The notes under the pieces are model-generated. The model saw only the letters and a program-made list of their open reading frames with translations, made no database searches and had not been told where the DNA came from. Positions 8,624 through 17,610 of a DNA stretch of 64,000 nt are shown piece by piece. How positions within the stretch are numbered: the stretch's first letter is position 1; the number at the start of each line of letters is the position of its first letter. The DNA is from Bacillota bacterium. Its GTDB lineage: Bacteria; Bacillota; Clostridia; Acetivibrionales; DTU013. Both the position numbers and the translations under genes were made by a program. The DNA lies in the NCBI GenBank assembly GCA_023433505.1, contig JAEZCO010000052.1:1-64000 (forward strand), in the 5' to 3' direction.

Positions 8624-10354
8624 CACGATCTCAATCAAAACCCGGAGCCCGCCCAAATCCCCCCGTGAAATCCGGATACCGCTGTCCTGGCCGAACTTTA
8701 AGCGGATTCTCCTGTGAATATTCACAATTCCGGTAATTTCGGCCCCTTCCGTATCGCTGTTGAGCTTGCTTTGCAATTTATCGATTTCTTCATCCGTCAA
8801 GGTTTCTCCGTTATCTTCTATCACTATTTGCAGACCCCTTTCGCTGTCCTTGAACGCTACCTGCAGCAGCCCGTTTTCTTCCTTCATTTCAAGTCCGTGC
8901 TCAAATGCATTTTCAACAATGGGCTGAATAATGAGCCGCGGAACAATGAGGCCGGCATATTCGCCGGGATCTCCGAAGACAATCCGGATCCTGTCGGAAA
9001 AACGTGTCTGCTGGATCTCACAGTAGGTGCGGGCATGGTCCGCCTCTCTGGAAAGGGGCACTTCATCGGCGGCGCTGCGGGTGATAAACTGAAAATATTC
9101 CCCCAATTGGAGCCCGAACCGTTCCAGCGCCTCGTATTCCCCCCGCCGCGACATGGAATAAAGGATGAAAAAGCTGTTGTACAGAAAATGGGGGTTGATC
9201 TGGGCCTGAAGCTGCTTGAGCTCGGCATGCTGAATCATGATCTTTTGCCGGTAGGTCTGGTCAATGACGGTATTCAGCTTGGAGAGCATATTGTTGAAAT
9301 GGGCATACAAAACGTCAAACTCATCATTATAGCCGTGTTTGATGGAAAAGCTCAGATCTCCGCCCTCCATCCGCGTAAAGGCTTTCATCATTTTTTTCAT
9401 GGGCTGCCGGATAAGCCGGTAGATGGAGAAGGTAAAAAGGCCGACAATCACCGCAGCGGCCAGGGAAAATACCCAGAACCAGCTCTGGAACTGCTTCAGC
9501 GAGTTGAACATCTGGTCCTCCGGGATAAAGTTGCAAAGAGTCAAGCCCAGGTATTTTGATGTGGCATAGATGACAAGATACTTTTTGTTTCCGATGAGTA
9601 CCGAATCCTTCCCTTCCTGGGAATGGGCAAGCTGATTCCGGACATAGCTTTCCACCTTCGCTACGGAATCGTTGGCTTCGCTTAAAGCAGTCATAAAGTC
9701 CAGGCCGGGGCTCATCAGTATCGACCCGCTTCCCTGGGTGAAATTAAATTGTTTTAAAGCTTTTTGCAGTTCTCCGGCGGAGAACCGGATATAAATCGTA
9801 TACAGCGGATTATTGGCTTTGAAAAGATAGTTTGAGGGAAAGGCCGCATTCAGGTATAATTCACCCTCCATTTGAATCAACTGGGAAGGAGAGGAACCGT
9901 CATAAAGCTTCAGCATGGTCATGTCTTTTTCCTGCAAATCGCTGATACTCCCTGTTCCGGGTATGGTTCTTTTGATGGAAGGAATAATGGCGACTGCGTT
10001 GCTGATATACATATTGCTGTTTTTCAGCGCGCTTAGGCGCTGCTGGACTTTGAGCATAAAACTGCCCTTTTCGTAGTCATTCATGTACCGGTAACTGTTG
10101 GAGAGCCTGTTTATATCGTCGCTGTAAAGGATATCGGACTGCAGCAGCTTAATCCTTTGAATATCGCTCTCAAGCGTCCTCATAAAAGAGGAAATCTGTG
10201 ACTGTCTGGATTTCAGGATTTCCGCCTCCACCGTGCTCATTCCCAAATTATAGATACTCATCCCGATAAAGTATACAGGAATGATCATCAGAAGAAAAAT
10301 AACAATCAACCGGCTAAACAGGGTTCTTCCCAGCAATTTTCTTGGACTGATCAT
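8594..10354 (-). CDS. YesM-type sensor histidine kinase
   Basis: 586-residue membrane kinase. It has two transmembrane segments (about residues 14-34 and 295-315) flanking an extracellular sensor region of about 260 residues, a HAMP domain, then the LytS/YesM-type core INPHFLYN (phospho-acceptor His) and a HATPase domain with PIVENAFEHG and VIEDNG. It partners the YesN regulator downstream and probably detects a carbohydrate ligand, perhaps via the LplA-type lipoprotein. AAGGAG lies upstream of ATG 10354. Its extreme C-terminus is encoded within an inverted repeat arm. Confidence 0.9.
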   Translation of the reverse strand: MISPRKLLGRTLFSRLIVIFLLMIIPVYFIGMSIYNLGMSTVEAEILKSRQSQISSFMRTLESDIQRIKLLQSDILYSDDINRLSNSYRYMNDYEKGSFMLKVQQRLSALKNSNMYISNAVAIIPSIKRTIPGTGSISDLQEKDMTMLKLYDGSSPSQLIQMEGELYLNAAFPSNYLFKANNPLYTIYIRFSAGELQKALKQFNFTQGSGSILMSPGLDFMTALSEANDSVAKVESYVRNQLAHSQEGKDSVLIGNKKYLVIYATSKYLGLTLCNFIPEDQMFNSLKQFQSWFWVFSLAAAVIVGLFTFSIYRLIRQPMKKMMKAFTRMEGGDLSFSIKHGYNDEFDVLYAHFNNMLSKLNTVIDQTYRQKIMIQHAELKQLQAQINPHFLYNSFFILYSMSRRGEYEALERFGLQLGEYFQFITRSAADEVPLSREADHARTYCEIQQTRFSDRIRIVFGDPGEYAGLIVPRLIIQPIVENAFEHGLEMKEENGLLQVAFKDSERGLQIVIEDNGETLTDEEIDKLQSKLNSDTEGAEITGIVNIHRRIRLKFGQDSGIRISRGDLGGLRVLIEIVLNNVTDSLL

Positions 10355-10520
10355 GGCAGCTCCTTCCGGAAAATAAGGATACTTGCTTTTATGTTACTAT
10401 ATTTGACCTATGATTTCAACAACCCGCAATCAGCCGCTCTCCTTTTTTCGGCAGCGCCGTATTGAATCCTCCTTCACTGCATGGCCCAGTGAAGAATCCG
10501 TCACTTCTGATTTTTTACAC

Positions 10521-10880
10521 TTACAGTATTCCCTTGCCTAACTCGAACCCCACAATATAGCCGATTATACCTAAAAACAGGGACCCTAAAATATAGGTAA
10601 ATGCGTTGAGCTTTTCGTTTTCCCGGAATAGAGTAAACCCTTCATACATAAATGTTGAAAAGGTGGTATAGGCTCCCAGAAATCCGTCACCCAGAAGCAG
10701 ATACATATTTTTACCGATATCCAGGCTGCTGACCAGCCCTAAAAGTATGGCGCCCGTGATATTTATGACAAAGGTCCCGATAGGAAAAGCGGTTTTGGCC
10801 CTTTCTGTGACCACTTTGCCCAATTGATATCTCGCCAGGCTTCCCAAAAGTCCCCCGGCGCCAACAAATAACAGCTCCAT
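10521..10880 (-). CDS. crcB: Fluoride channel subunit CrcB/Fluc (second gene)
   Basis: 119-residue membrane protein with four hydrophobic segments and the Fluc motifs GGLLGSLARY, GTFVINITGA and GAYTTFSTF. Fluc channels are dual-topology dimers that export toxic fluoride. The upstream gene encodes a second, divergent Fluc, so the pair may form a heterodimer of opposite topology. The two genes are one base apart, with the ribosome binding site GGAGAGGAG inside the end of the first. Both are under the fluoride riboswitch at 11384-11472. Confidence 0.93.
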   Translation of the reverse strand: MELLFVGAGGLLGSLARYQLGKVVTERAKTAFPIGTFVINITGAILLGLVSSLDIGKNMYLLLGDGFLGAYTTFSTFMYEGFTLFRENEKLNAFTYILGSLFLGIIGYIVGFELGKGIL

Positions 10881-10881
10881 T

Positions 10882-11331
10882 TTATTTCTCCTCTCCTCCG
10901 CCGGTTTTTATCCTTCCCTCTTCCAATACCGCATTGTGTTTTTTGGCAAGCTTTGAAACAACCTCTCTGGCAACGACCACGCCGAAGTATACCGCAGCAA
11001 TACCTACCATGGTGGAAACAGCGACATAGGTGATTGCTGAAAAGTAGTTTCCCTGATTAAGCAAGACCACTGTTTCCTTGCATAGTGTGGAGAAGGTCGT
11101 ATATGCCCCTACAAACCCTGTTGCAATTCCAAGCCGGATATCCGTGTCAAACTTCCAAACATCGAAGGCAATGGTTAAAATCAAAGCCAATATAAAACTT
11201 CCTGTAACATTGATGATGAATGTATTCAGCGGAATATTTCCATGGTAATGGTAAATCTGGACGCCTCTGAACCAATACCTTAAAATGGAGCCCAGGATTC
11301 CTCCGATGCCAATCATGATGTACTTTCTCAT
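10882..11331 (-). CDS. crcB: Fluoride channel subunit CrcB/Fluc (first gene)
   Basis: 149-residue membrane protein with the Fluc signature GGILGSILRY, NTFIINVTGSF and GAYTTFST. The charged C-terminal tail (about 25 residues, Lys/Glu/Gly rich) is longer than in its partner. AAAGGAGAT precedes ATG 11331. Directly downstream of a fluoride riboswitch terminator, so expression should rise when fluoride enters the cell. The two-gene arrangement is common in Gram-positive bacteria. Confidence 0.93.
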   Translation of the reverse strand: MRKYIMIGIGGILGSILRYWFRGVQIYHYHGNIPLNTFIINVTGSFILALILTIAFDVWKFDTDIRLGIATGFVGAYTTFSTLCKETVVLLNQGNYFSAITYVAVSTMVGIAAVYFGVVVAREVVSKLAKKHNAVLEEGRIKTGGGEEK

Positions 11332-11383
11332 ACAAATTTTATCTCCTTTATTGATAATTCCGCTTTTGTATCCCTCCCAGTCA

Positions 11384-11472
11384 AATAAAAAACTCCTACA
11401 AATAACACATTTCTGTTACTTGTAGGAGTCATCAGCATTTCTGCAGTTTAAGGCGAACTCCATCACCTGCAA
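11384..11472 (-). ncRNA. Fluoride riboswitch (crcB motif) with overlapping terminator
   Basis: On the minus strand the aptamer reads GGTGATGGAGTTCGCC, then AAACTGC...GCTGATGACTCCTAC, matching the crcB motif. GGAGT in the first part pairs with ACTCC at the 3' end in the ligand-bound form. The same ACTCCTACAA (to about 11420) is also the 5' arm of a terminator whose 3' arm TTGTAGGAGT lies at 11392-11401, followed by T-rich sequence. The two folds exclude each other, so fluoride binding should allow read-through into crcB. A TATAAT -10 box lies at 11484-11489 just upstream. Confidence 0.93.
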
Positions 11473-11603
11473 TACTTATTGTCATTATAGCACCAAGCTG
11501 TAATAATTGCCACAAAAAGTATATCCCATTTTTTAAAATTTATACGGTTAACGCATCTGTTTCAGTGCAAAGCTATCAGGATCAGCCACAAGATCGTCCG
11601 GTC

Positions 11604-13388
11604 CTAAGATTTATCCGTAAGCGAGGAAACTTTGATGGAATCCCCTTCCAGCGTCCCCGTCACAGTAATGGCAAAATCCGTATTCCGTGTTGCTTTAGCA
11701 AGAAGCTCTTTTGCTAATTTATGCCCGGCTGGATCAAAAATATAAAATTTATACTCTTCCTCCTGTTTAATTGCAATGCCGTATCCGCTGGCCTCGCATT
11801 CCTCCATGGTTAAGCATGCCCTGGTTTCTTTTTCGGGGCTTACAAGCCCAACACAGTGTTTATCAAGTAAATAGCCCTCAAATGCTGTCGATTCTGCTTC
11901 CGTTGTTTGAGGATTCTGGGCTGGCTTTTCACCTGCCGCACTTTTCTGCTTCGCCGGAGCAGTTGATGCAGGAGCCACAGACTGTGCTGCTTGGGTAGTT
12001 TGTTCAGGTTCAGGGGTTGCAATGTTCTCTTTTTTAACACTGGCTTCTGGTGTCTGAGGGGTACACTGCATTACCAAGGATGCGGCTGCATTCTCCTCTT
12101 GTTCTTGCCGGGAAGCTGTTTGCGAAGCCGCCGTTCCAATGGTATTTTGCTGCGTCTGCTCAACTGTTTTGGTCCCGTCCGGTGAATTCTCCGGCTGATT
12201 CTGCCTATCGTCCAGATCCTCCACGACAGTAATCTTGCTTTTGATCATTCCCATCCAGCACGTATAAACAATATCGCCTGTCTGCAAAGGTGTAAATTCA
12301 ACTTCATTGTCACCTTCCAACAGTTTTTTATCGATTTTAAATTTCGGAATATTTATCTCGTTGTTGCACTCGTTGAGATTTTCAGCAGCAGCCTTGATAA
12401 TCCACTTTACCGGGATCCCCTTCTGAACCACAATGGGCGGAAAGCTGCCGGATTTAATCGAAGTGACCACGACTTGAGCATTTCCTTCCATATGGGCTAT
12501 ACCGGTCTCACCGGATGCTTGAATGAATGGCATGTGGATCATAACTCCCGAAAGCGACAATCCCCTTCCTATCATAACAAATCCAAGGATGATGACAAAG
12601 GCAGCACTTATCTTTAAAATCCTGCCTGCCTGTTTTTTATTGATCATGGAGTTGAGCATGCCAAAGGAGAACAATAGGGGCACCGTACCAAGAGAAAACA
12701 CAAACATGGAAAGGGCGCCAAAGACCACGCTTCCCGTACCTAACGCATATAGCTGGACAATCTGCAAAGGTCCGCAGGGCATCAGTCCGCTTAGCAGTCC
12801 TATATAGAAGGGGCCATAATTGTTTTTGCCTTGAATCTTTTTCGCAGCAAAATAAGGCATCCGAAGGTTCAACCTCCGCAGTGCGGGGAAAATTCCCAGC
12901 AGATTAATCCCCATAACGATCATGAAAACTCCTCCGAATATGGGGACAACGCCTCTCCAGATACCGGTAAGGCTGATTACCTGGCCCAGCCCGCCTACAA
13001 TCCCGCCTGCAACGGTGTAGGCAATAATCCTGCCTGAATTATAGAGGATGGAAGGAATAATCCATCCATGCGGTCTGCTTTTCCCGTTTGAAGTTCTGTC
13101 GGGGATGGTCTGGGAAATTGCGATGCCGCCGCACATTCCAATACAGTGAAAGGACGTGAGAAAGCCCACGATGAACAATATGCCATAGCCGGCATCCTTA
13201 CCAAGCTGGGGGAAGTATTTCAGCATAAAAAGATCTTTCAGAAATTGCAGCACATCCATGTGAAAGAAATTTTTCAAGACCAGATATACCGCCAGGATGA
13301 CGACAACGCCGGCTAATATCTTTTTGCTATTTGCCCGGCCAAAGCTGCTGTTCTCTGTTTCTACGGAGCCGGTTGTATTCTGTGGCAT
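11604..13388 (-). CDS. DsbD/TauE-like membrane protein with cupredoxin and Cys/His surface domains
   Basis: 594 residues in four parts. (1) An N-terminal helix at about 22-42. (2) A UreH/DsbD_2-type membrane domain, about 65-290, with HCIGMCGG (H81, C82, C86) and LMPCGP (C205), motifs associated with metal or thiol transport. (3) A cupredoxin-like domain, about 303-391, with C331, C367, M369 and M371 as likely copper ligands. (4) A Gln/Glu/Ala-rich linker, then a C-terminal domain from about 502 with H511, C512, C525 and C531, shared with the upstream SLH protein. GTAAGGAG precedes ATG 13388. Next to copA, a role in copper export or delivery is likely but inferred. Confidence 0.75.
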   Translation of the reverse strand: MPQNTTGSVETENSSFGRANSKKILAGVVVILAVYLVLKNFFHMDVLQFLKDLFMLKYFPQLGKDAGYGILFIVGFLTSFHCIGMCGGIAISQTIPDRTSNGKSRPHGWIIPSILYNSGRIIAYTVAGGIVGGLGQVISLTGIWRGVVPIFGGVFMIVMGINLLGIFPALRRLNLRMPYFAAKKIQGKNNYGPFYIGLLSGLMPCGPLQIVQLYALGTGSVVFGALSMFVFSLGTVPLLFSFGMLNSMINKKQAGRILKISAAFVIILGFVMIGRGLSLSGVMIHMPFIQASGETGIAHMEGNAQVVVTSIKSGSFPPIVVQKGIPVKWIIKAAAENLNECNNEINIPKFKIDKKLLEGDNEVEFTPLQTGDIVYTCWMGMIKSKITVVEDLDDRQNQPENSPDGTKTVEQTQQNTIGTAASQTASRQEQEENAAASLVMQCTPQTPEASVKKENIATPEPEQTTQAAQSVAPASTAPAKQKSAAGEKPAQNPQTTEAESTAFEGYLLDKHCVGLVSPEKETRACLTMEECEASGYGIAIKQEEEYKFYIFDPAGHKLAKELLAKATRNTDFAITVTGTLEGDSIKVSSLTDKS

Positions 13389-13451
13389 AAAATTCTCCTT
13401 ACTGAAAAAACATAAAAGCCATTGGCATACTCTATTATTTTCACCGTATAT

Positions 13452-14795
13452 TTAATTTTTTGTTATGGACTTGACTGTTATCACCGCAATACAAAGACCG
13501 TCTGCATCCTCACCAGGATTGGTCTGTGTATCTCCATTAAATACACCTGTCACCGTTACGGGAACACTCTTTGAAGCATCACCGCTTCTTACTGCTTCTC
13601 CTACTATGTTCCATGCCTCCAACTGCGAGCCCGTTCCGTTAAACGTACCGCCTTTAGGATAAGATGCAATCTTGCCGTCAAAGTAGTAGAAAACCCATTT
13701 GCCGTTTTGCTGAAACGTAATCCCCAGACCGGACTGTGCCATCATCCGCATATATACCATTCCGGCCGTATCAGCGCCGAGGCCGCCGGCAAAATCATCT
13801 TCCGCAGTAATATATCCTGTGAAGGTTTGCACTTTGGCCTCTTCAGGAGCCGCACCTGCATTCTCCGCAGTATCTTCCGAAATTGTCAAGACCTTAAGTG
13901 TATCCCCTTCTGCCACGCCTTTAACAAGAATCGTTATATTACTTTCCTTTTTCGTTTTTGTCAGTATCTCCTTCGCCAGTTTGTGGCCTTCTTTATCAAA
14001 TTGACAAAACTTCCATACATTGTCCTTTTTAAAGGCAATGCCATATCCGCTTGCTTCGCAGGACGGCATGAGCAGACAGCCTATGGTATCCTTATCCGGT
14101 TCGCCAAAGGCAAAACAATGTTTATCTATGATAACTCCTTTATATTCCTGTTCTGCTGCCGTTACAGGTATGGATTTTTCATCGACCCCGCCCCCCCTTG
14201 CTTTATACAATACAGTAACCGCCTCTGCTCGGCTAAGGGAATTAAGCGGTTGGATATAGCCGTCGGAAGAACCCTGTATATATGAATTAACTACAGCTGC
14301 ATTTAAAGCGCTTGTTCCATCTTCCGGTATTTCACCGGCATCCTTGAACTGTTGAACGGCTTCTGTATTGCCGGCTGTATCCCACTTCAACACTGCAGCC
14401 AATATCTTTGCTGCCTCCACCCGTGCCAGCGGTTCATTGGGTCTCACCGCACCGCCCTTGGCAACTGTTATATAGCCTGCAGCTACAGCCTTCTGTATCT
14501 CTCCCCTATACCATGCATTCAGTGGTACGTCGGAAAACTGGACATCAGCCTTTTCCGTGAAGCCAAAGGCCCTATTGACAAGAGCTATGAACTCAGCCCT
14601 TGCAATATTGCTATCCGGCCTGAAAGTTCCATCGCTATACCCTCGGACCAGACCATTGCCAAACCATTCAGCGACCTGCCTTTCAGCCCAATGTCCCGTA
14701 ATATCCGTCGTGCGCGCTGAAGCCGGTAAGCCGGCCGATGTTAGTAAGCACACTGCAGCAAGCATACAAATCAAAAGCTTCTTTCTTATTTTCAT
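13452..14795 (-). CDS. SLH surface protein with two Cys/Met-type repeat domains
   Basis: 447 residues with a signal peptide (about 1-28) and three SLH motifs (about 30-200, starting DITGHWAERQVAEW), which attach proteins to the cell wall. Domain A (about 217-305) carries DKHC (H226, C227), C240 and C246 and is clearly related to the C-terminal domain of the downstream membrane protein. Domain B (about 325-447) is a diverged copy in which C240 and C246 correspond to M346 and M352 with identical spacing, plus M349 and M351. The pattern resembles small secreted OB-like domains seen in other bacteria. Cu(I) binding is my inference. GGAGGTCATATC precedes ATG 14795. Confidence 0.75.
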   Translation of the reverse strand: MKIRKKLLICMLAAVCLLTSAGLPASARTTDITGHWAERQVAEWFGNGLVRGYSDGTFRPDSNIARAEFIALVNRAFGFTEKADVQFSDVPLNAWYRGEIQKAVAAGYITVAKGGAVRPNEPLARVEAAKILAAVLKWDTAGNTEAVQQFKDAGEIPEDGTSALNAAVVNSYIQGSSDGYIQPLNSLSRAEAVTVLYKARGGGVDEKSIPVTAAEQEYKGVIIDKHCFAFGEPDKDTIGCLLMPSCEASGYGIAFKKDNVWKFCQFDKEGHKLAKEILTKTKKESNITILVKGVAEGDTLKVLTISEDTAENAGAAPEEAKVQTFTGYITAEDDFAGGLGADTAGMVYMRMMAQSGLGITFQQNGKWVFYYFDGKIASYPKGGTFNGTGSQLEAWNIVGEAVRSGDASKSVPVTVTGVFNGDTQTNPGEDADGLCIAVITVKSITKN

Positions 14796-14854
14796 GATAT
14801 GACCTCCAGTTTTATTTATAAATGACCTAAAGGGCTTAGGTATTTAACGGGTAT

Positions 14855-14898
14855 AAAAAAGCAAAGCGATTATCCTGCTTGGGAAGATAACGCTTTGC
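14855..14898 (-). terminator. Terminator-like hairpin in the SLH gene leader
   Basis: On the minus strand GCAAAGCG.TTATC pairs with GATAA.CGCTTTGC (arms at 14861-14898) and is followed by TTTTTT. It lies downstream of the promoter at 15065-15093 and 60 bases before the SLH gene, so it would interrupt its own leader: an attenuator candidate. It could also end read-through from copA. Confidence 0.65.
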
Positions 14899-14921
14899 CT
14901 CTGGTCTTTCCAGTCAGCTAT

Positions 14922-15001
14922 ATTCGATTGCCAATAGGGGCATGCCCCATACCCCTCGCTGAGGTGAAATGAATTCCCCCTACGCTACACCAGAATCGAA
15001 T
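14922..15001. repeat. Dispersed repeat R1, copy 2, with terminal inverted repeats
   Basis: The unit at 14932-14990 matches 8487-8545. This copy is bounded by ATTCGATT (14922-14929) and AATCGAAT (14994-15001), perfect 8-bp terminal inverted repeats, giving an 80-base element of MITE-like form. It is transcribed within the leader of the SLH gene. Confidence 0.6.
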
Positions 15002-15064
15002 GCAGTTGAATCATTGATCGTTTTTATTCCTTAGTAAACCTACCAAAATTATATGTTTTATATG

Positions 15065-15093
15065 ATTATAGTATAGACTTAACCGTCTGTCAA
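15065..15093 (-). promoter_or_regulatory. Promoter of the SLH / membrane protein operon
   Basis: Consensus TTGACA (15093-15088) and TATAAT (15070-15065) with a 17-base spacer on the minus strand, about 70 bases past the copA stop codon. It gives a leader of about 260 bases that contains repeat R1 and a terminator-like hairpin. Confidence 0.85.
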
Positions 15094-15163
15094 TAATGAA
15101 TCAAAATAATCTGCAGATTTTATGGATAAACTATGGATTTTTAGCCATAAAGAAAGCCACGCC

Positions 15164-17464
15164 TTATCCGTCGCCAAACTGCTTAAACTTTTTAAGACTC
15201 AGAGAATTGAGCAAAACGGACAAGGAGCTGAAGGCCATTGCCGCAGCAGCTATAACCGGACTTAAATGTCCTGTTGCGGCAAAGGGTATGCCGATCACAT
15301 TATAAAAAAACGCCCAGAAGAGATTTTGCTTAATTTTCCGCATGGTTCTCCTCGACAGTTTTATTGCCGTCGGAATAGTCATCAGATCGCCCTTTAAAAG
15401 TACGACATCCCCTGTCTCCACTGCAACATCCGTACCTGTCCCCATTGCAAACCCAATATCCGCCGCAGCCAGAGCCGGAGCGTCATTAATGCCGTCTCCC
15501 ACCATGGCTACAACCTTTCCCAGTAGCTTGAGCCTCTGTATTGCTTCTGTTTTGTTTTCAGGCAGCACCTCCGCCATCACATTTTTGATCCCCGCCTTGC
15601 CGGCAATATACCGGGCGGCTTTCCCGTTGTCTCCTGTAAGCATGTGTACCCGGATGCCCATATTTTCCAAAAGGGTAACGACCTTTGATGCATTTTCCTT
15701 TATTTTGTCCGAAAGAGCTATGACCGCAGTCAAAACACCGTTTACCGCCACCAATACGGTTGATTTGCCTTCGTCATAAAGGGAATGTAAGGCTTTCTCC
15801 GCCTCCTTCACGTCGATATGATTTTCCTCCATCAGCTTTTGAGTCCCGGCCAGCACTGATTTCCCGCCCACTACGGCGAAAATTCCTTTTCCCGGAATGG
15901 CCTCGAAGCTTTCAGGGTCCTCCAATTCCGAGGCTGTTTTTTCCCTGCCTTTTTGATATATCGCAGCCCCCAACGGATGTTCGGATTTTTTTTCAGCGAT
16001 GGCGGCAAGCTTTAAAACTTCCCCGTCATCGTACCTTCCGTCCGCGCCGTCCAATAAAACAATGTCCGTCACTTCCGGTTTTCCTGTGGTGACGGTGCCG
16101 GTCTTATCCAATACCACGATGCCGATTTTGCATGCGGTTTCCAATACCTCTCCGTTTTTAATCAAAATACCCTTTTGTGCACCTTTGCCCATACCGACCA
16201 TAATGGCGGCAGGTGTTGCAAGCCCCAGTGCGCAGGGGCAGGAAACCACAAGGACGGAAACGGCGTAAATCAGCGGTTTATCAATAAGAAAGAACAGATG
16301 GCCGTATATGATAAAGTACCAATATAGAAATGTTCCCACAGCCGTCAGCAATACCAGGGGGACAAAAAAGCCGCACACCCTGTCCGCAAGCTTTTGTATA
16401 GGCGCCTTGCTGTTCTGCGCCTCTTCAACCAATTTTATAATATGGGAAAGGACTGTTTCATTCCCGACCTTTGTAGCCCTGTACTTAAAAGTGCCTAATT
16501 TATTCAAGGAAGCTCCGGTTACATAGTCTCCTTCTTTTTTATCCACAGGGATGCTCTCTCCTGTAAGCATGGATTCGTCCACCGCCGAATACCCCTCCAG
16601 CAGAAAGCCGTCCACCGGTATTTTTTCACCCGGCTTCACAACAAGGATATCCCCCGCCAGCACCTCTTCAACAGGCACATCGCTTTCAATACCTTCCCTT
16701 ACAACCCTGGCAGTTTGCGGCCTGAGCCGGATCAGCGCTTGTATCGCTCTGGAGGTTCTGCCCTTTGCCACCGTCTCCAGGTACTTTCCCAGCAATACAA
16801 GGGTGATAATGACCGAAGAGGCTTCAAAGTAGATGTTTTTCATACCTGAAGAAATTTCGTAATTTTCAAAAAGGGATACGTAAATGCTGTATAAGTATGC
16901 AACCGTTGTGCCGATTGCAATGAGCAAATCCATGGTTGCCTTTTTGGCGCGTAAAGCATAAAAAGAATTTTTATAGAACCTGGCGCCTATGATCAATTGG
17001 ACGGGTGTGGCTACTGCAAGCTGAAAGCGCCAGTCATGAAGCATTGATGCTTTATACCTTATGTAATCTACAAACACTCCCCAGGCTGTTTTTGAAGTAG
17101 GATCAAAATAATCATGGCAGAAGCCCAGGCCTCCCAGGATCATTGCCAGAATCAACGGAGAACTTAAGGCTGCTGAAATAATAAACTGTCTGAGCATCCT
17201 CCTTCTTTCGATTTCACCAGGATCCTGCTGCGGATTTGCATTTTTATCCCCGGTTTCTTCAGCTACAAATCCAAGATGCTCGATCACTTTTTTAATCTCC
17301 GGTAACTGCACTTTGGTATTTTCATACTCCAGGAGCGCTTTTTCCGACGCATAATTCACTTTTGCCCTGGTAACCCCATCAACCCTTCCAAGGCCTGCCT
17401 CAATCGTCGCCGAGCACAGAGCGCAAGTCATGCCGGATATTTTCAGTGAAACACTTTCAACCAT
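15164..17464 (-). CDS. copA: Cu(I)-exporting P1B-type ATPase CopA
   Basis: 766 residues. One N-terminal heavy-metal domain with GMTCALC (C14, C17), then eight predicted membrane helices, the LTGES actuator motif, the CPCALGLATP transport motif, DKTGT phosphorylation site, SEHPLG (HP motif) and GDGINDAPAL. The last helices contain YN and MAFSSLS, the pattern of the Cu(I)-specific P1B-1 subgroup. It pumps copper out of the cytoplasm. Downstream lie the SLH and cupredoxin-domain proteins, which may receive or bind copper outside. The gene has its own promoter, operator-like repeat and leader hairpin at 17504-17652. Confidence 0.93.
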   Translation of the reverse strand: MVESVSLKISGMTCALCSATIEAGLGRVDGVTRAKVNYASEKALLEYENTKVQLPEIKKVIEHLGFVAEETGDKNANPQQDPGEIERRRMLRQFIISAALSSPLILAMILGGLGFCHDYFDPTSKTAWGVFVDYIRYKASMLHDWRFQLAVATPVQLIIGARFYKNSFYALRAKKATMDLLIAIGTTVAYLYSIYVSLFENYEISSGMKNIYFEASSVIITLVLLGKYLETVAKGRTSRAIQALIRLRPQTARVVREGIESDVPVEEVLAGDILVVKPGEKIPVDGFLLEGYSAVDESMLTGESIPVDKKEGDYVTGASLNKLGTFKYRATKVGNETVLSHIIKLVEEAQNSKAPIQKLADRVCGFFVPLVLLTAVGTFLYWYFIIYGHLFFLIDKPLIYAVSVLVVSCPCALGLATPAAIMVGMGKGAQKGILIKNGEVLETACKIGIVVLDKTGTVTTGKPEVTDIVLLDGADGRYDDGEVLKLAAIAEKKSEHPLGAAIYQKGREKTASELEDPESFEAIPGKGIFAVVGGKSVLAGTQKLMEENHIDVKEAEKALHSLYDEGKSTVLVAVNGVLTAVIALSDKIKENASKVVTLLENMGIRVHMLTGDNGKAARYIAGKAGIKNVMAEVLPENKTEAIQRLKLLGKVVAMVGDGINDAPALAAADIGFAMGTGTDVAVETGDVVLLKGDLMTIPTAIKLSRRTMRKIKQNLFWAFFYNVIGIPFAATGHLSPVIAAAAMAFSSLSVLLNSLSLKKFKQFGDG

Positions 17465-17503
17465 CGCCTTTACACCTCTTCAAAATCAGATTCCTGCGTT
17501 TAT

Positions 17504-17551
17504 GAAAAAGACTAAGCCCCTATGCTTAAAGCCATAAGGTTCACTTAGTCT
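17504..17551 (-). terminator. Terminator-like hairpin in the copA leader
   Basis: On the minus strand AGACTAAG pairs with CTTAGTCT (arms 17509-17516 and 17544-17551), with an inner CCTTATG/CATAGGG helix, followed by TTTTTC. It lies between the promoter at 17624-17652 and copA. It may be an attenuator, or may serve the ABC exporter operon that ends at 17699. Confidence 0.6.
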
Positions 17552-17610
17552 GATTTTAGCCAATAAAAATTTTTCTGTTTTTTTATTTAATTTATATTAT
17601 TCCTACCGGC

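Noticed and set aside
8714..9559. 281-codon plus-strand frame opposite the kinase
   Set aside because: Antisense shadow of a YesM-type gene with no recognisable motifs.
10472..10496. CTTCACTG/CAGTGAAG inverted repeat as terminator of crcB
   Set aside because: The arms are good but no T-run follows on either strand, so a terminator cannot be claimed.
14855..14913. Cyclic di-GMP-I riboswitch before the SLH gene
   Set aside because: GGAAAG and GCAAAGC resemble part of the motif, but the second helix and its GGTTGCC-type loop are absent; the GCAAAGC simply forms the terminator stem.
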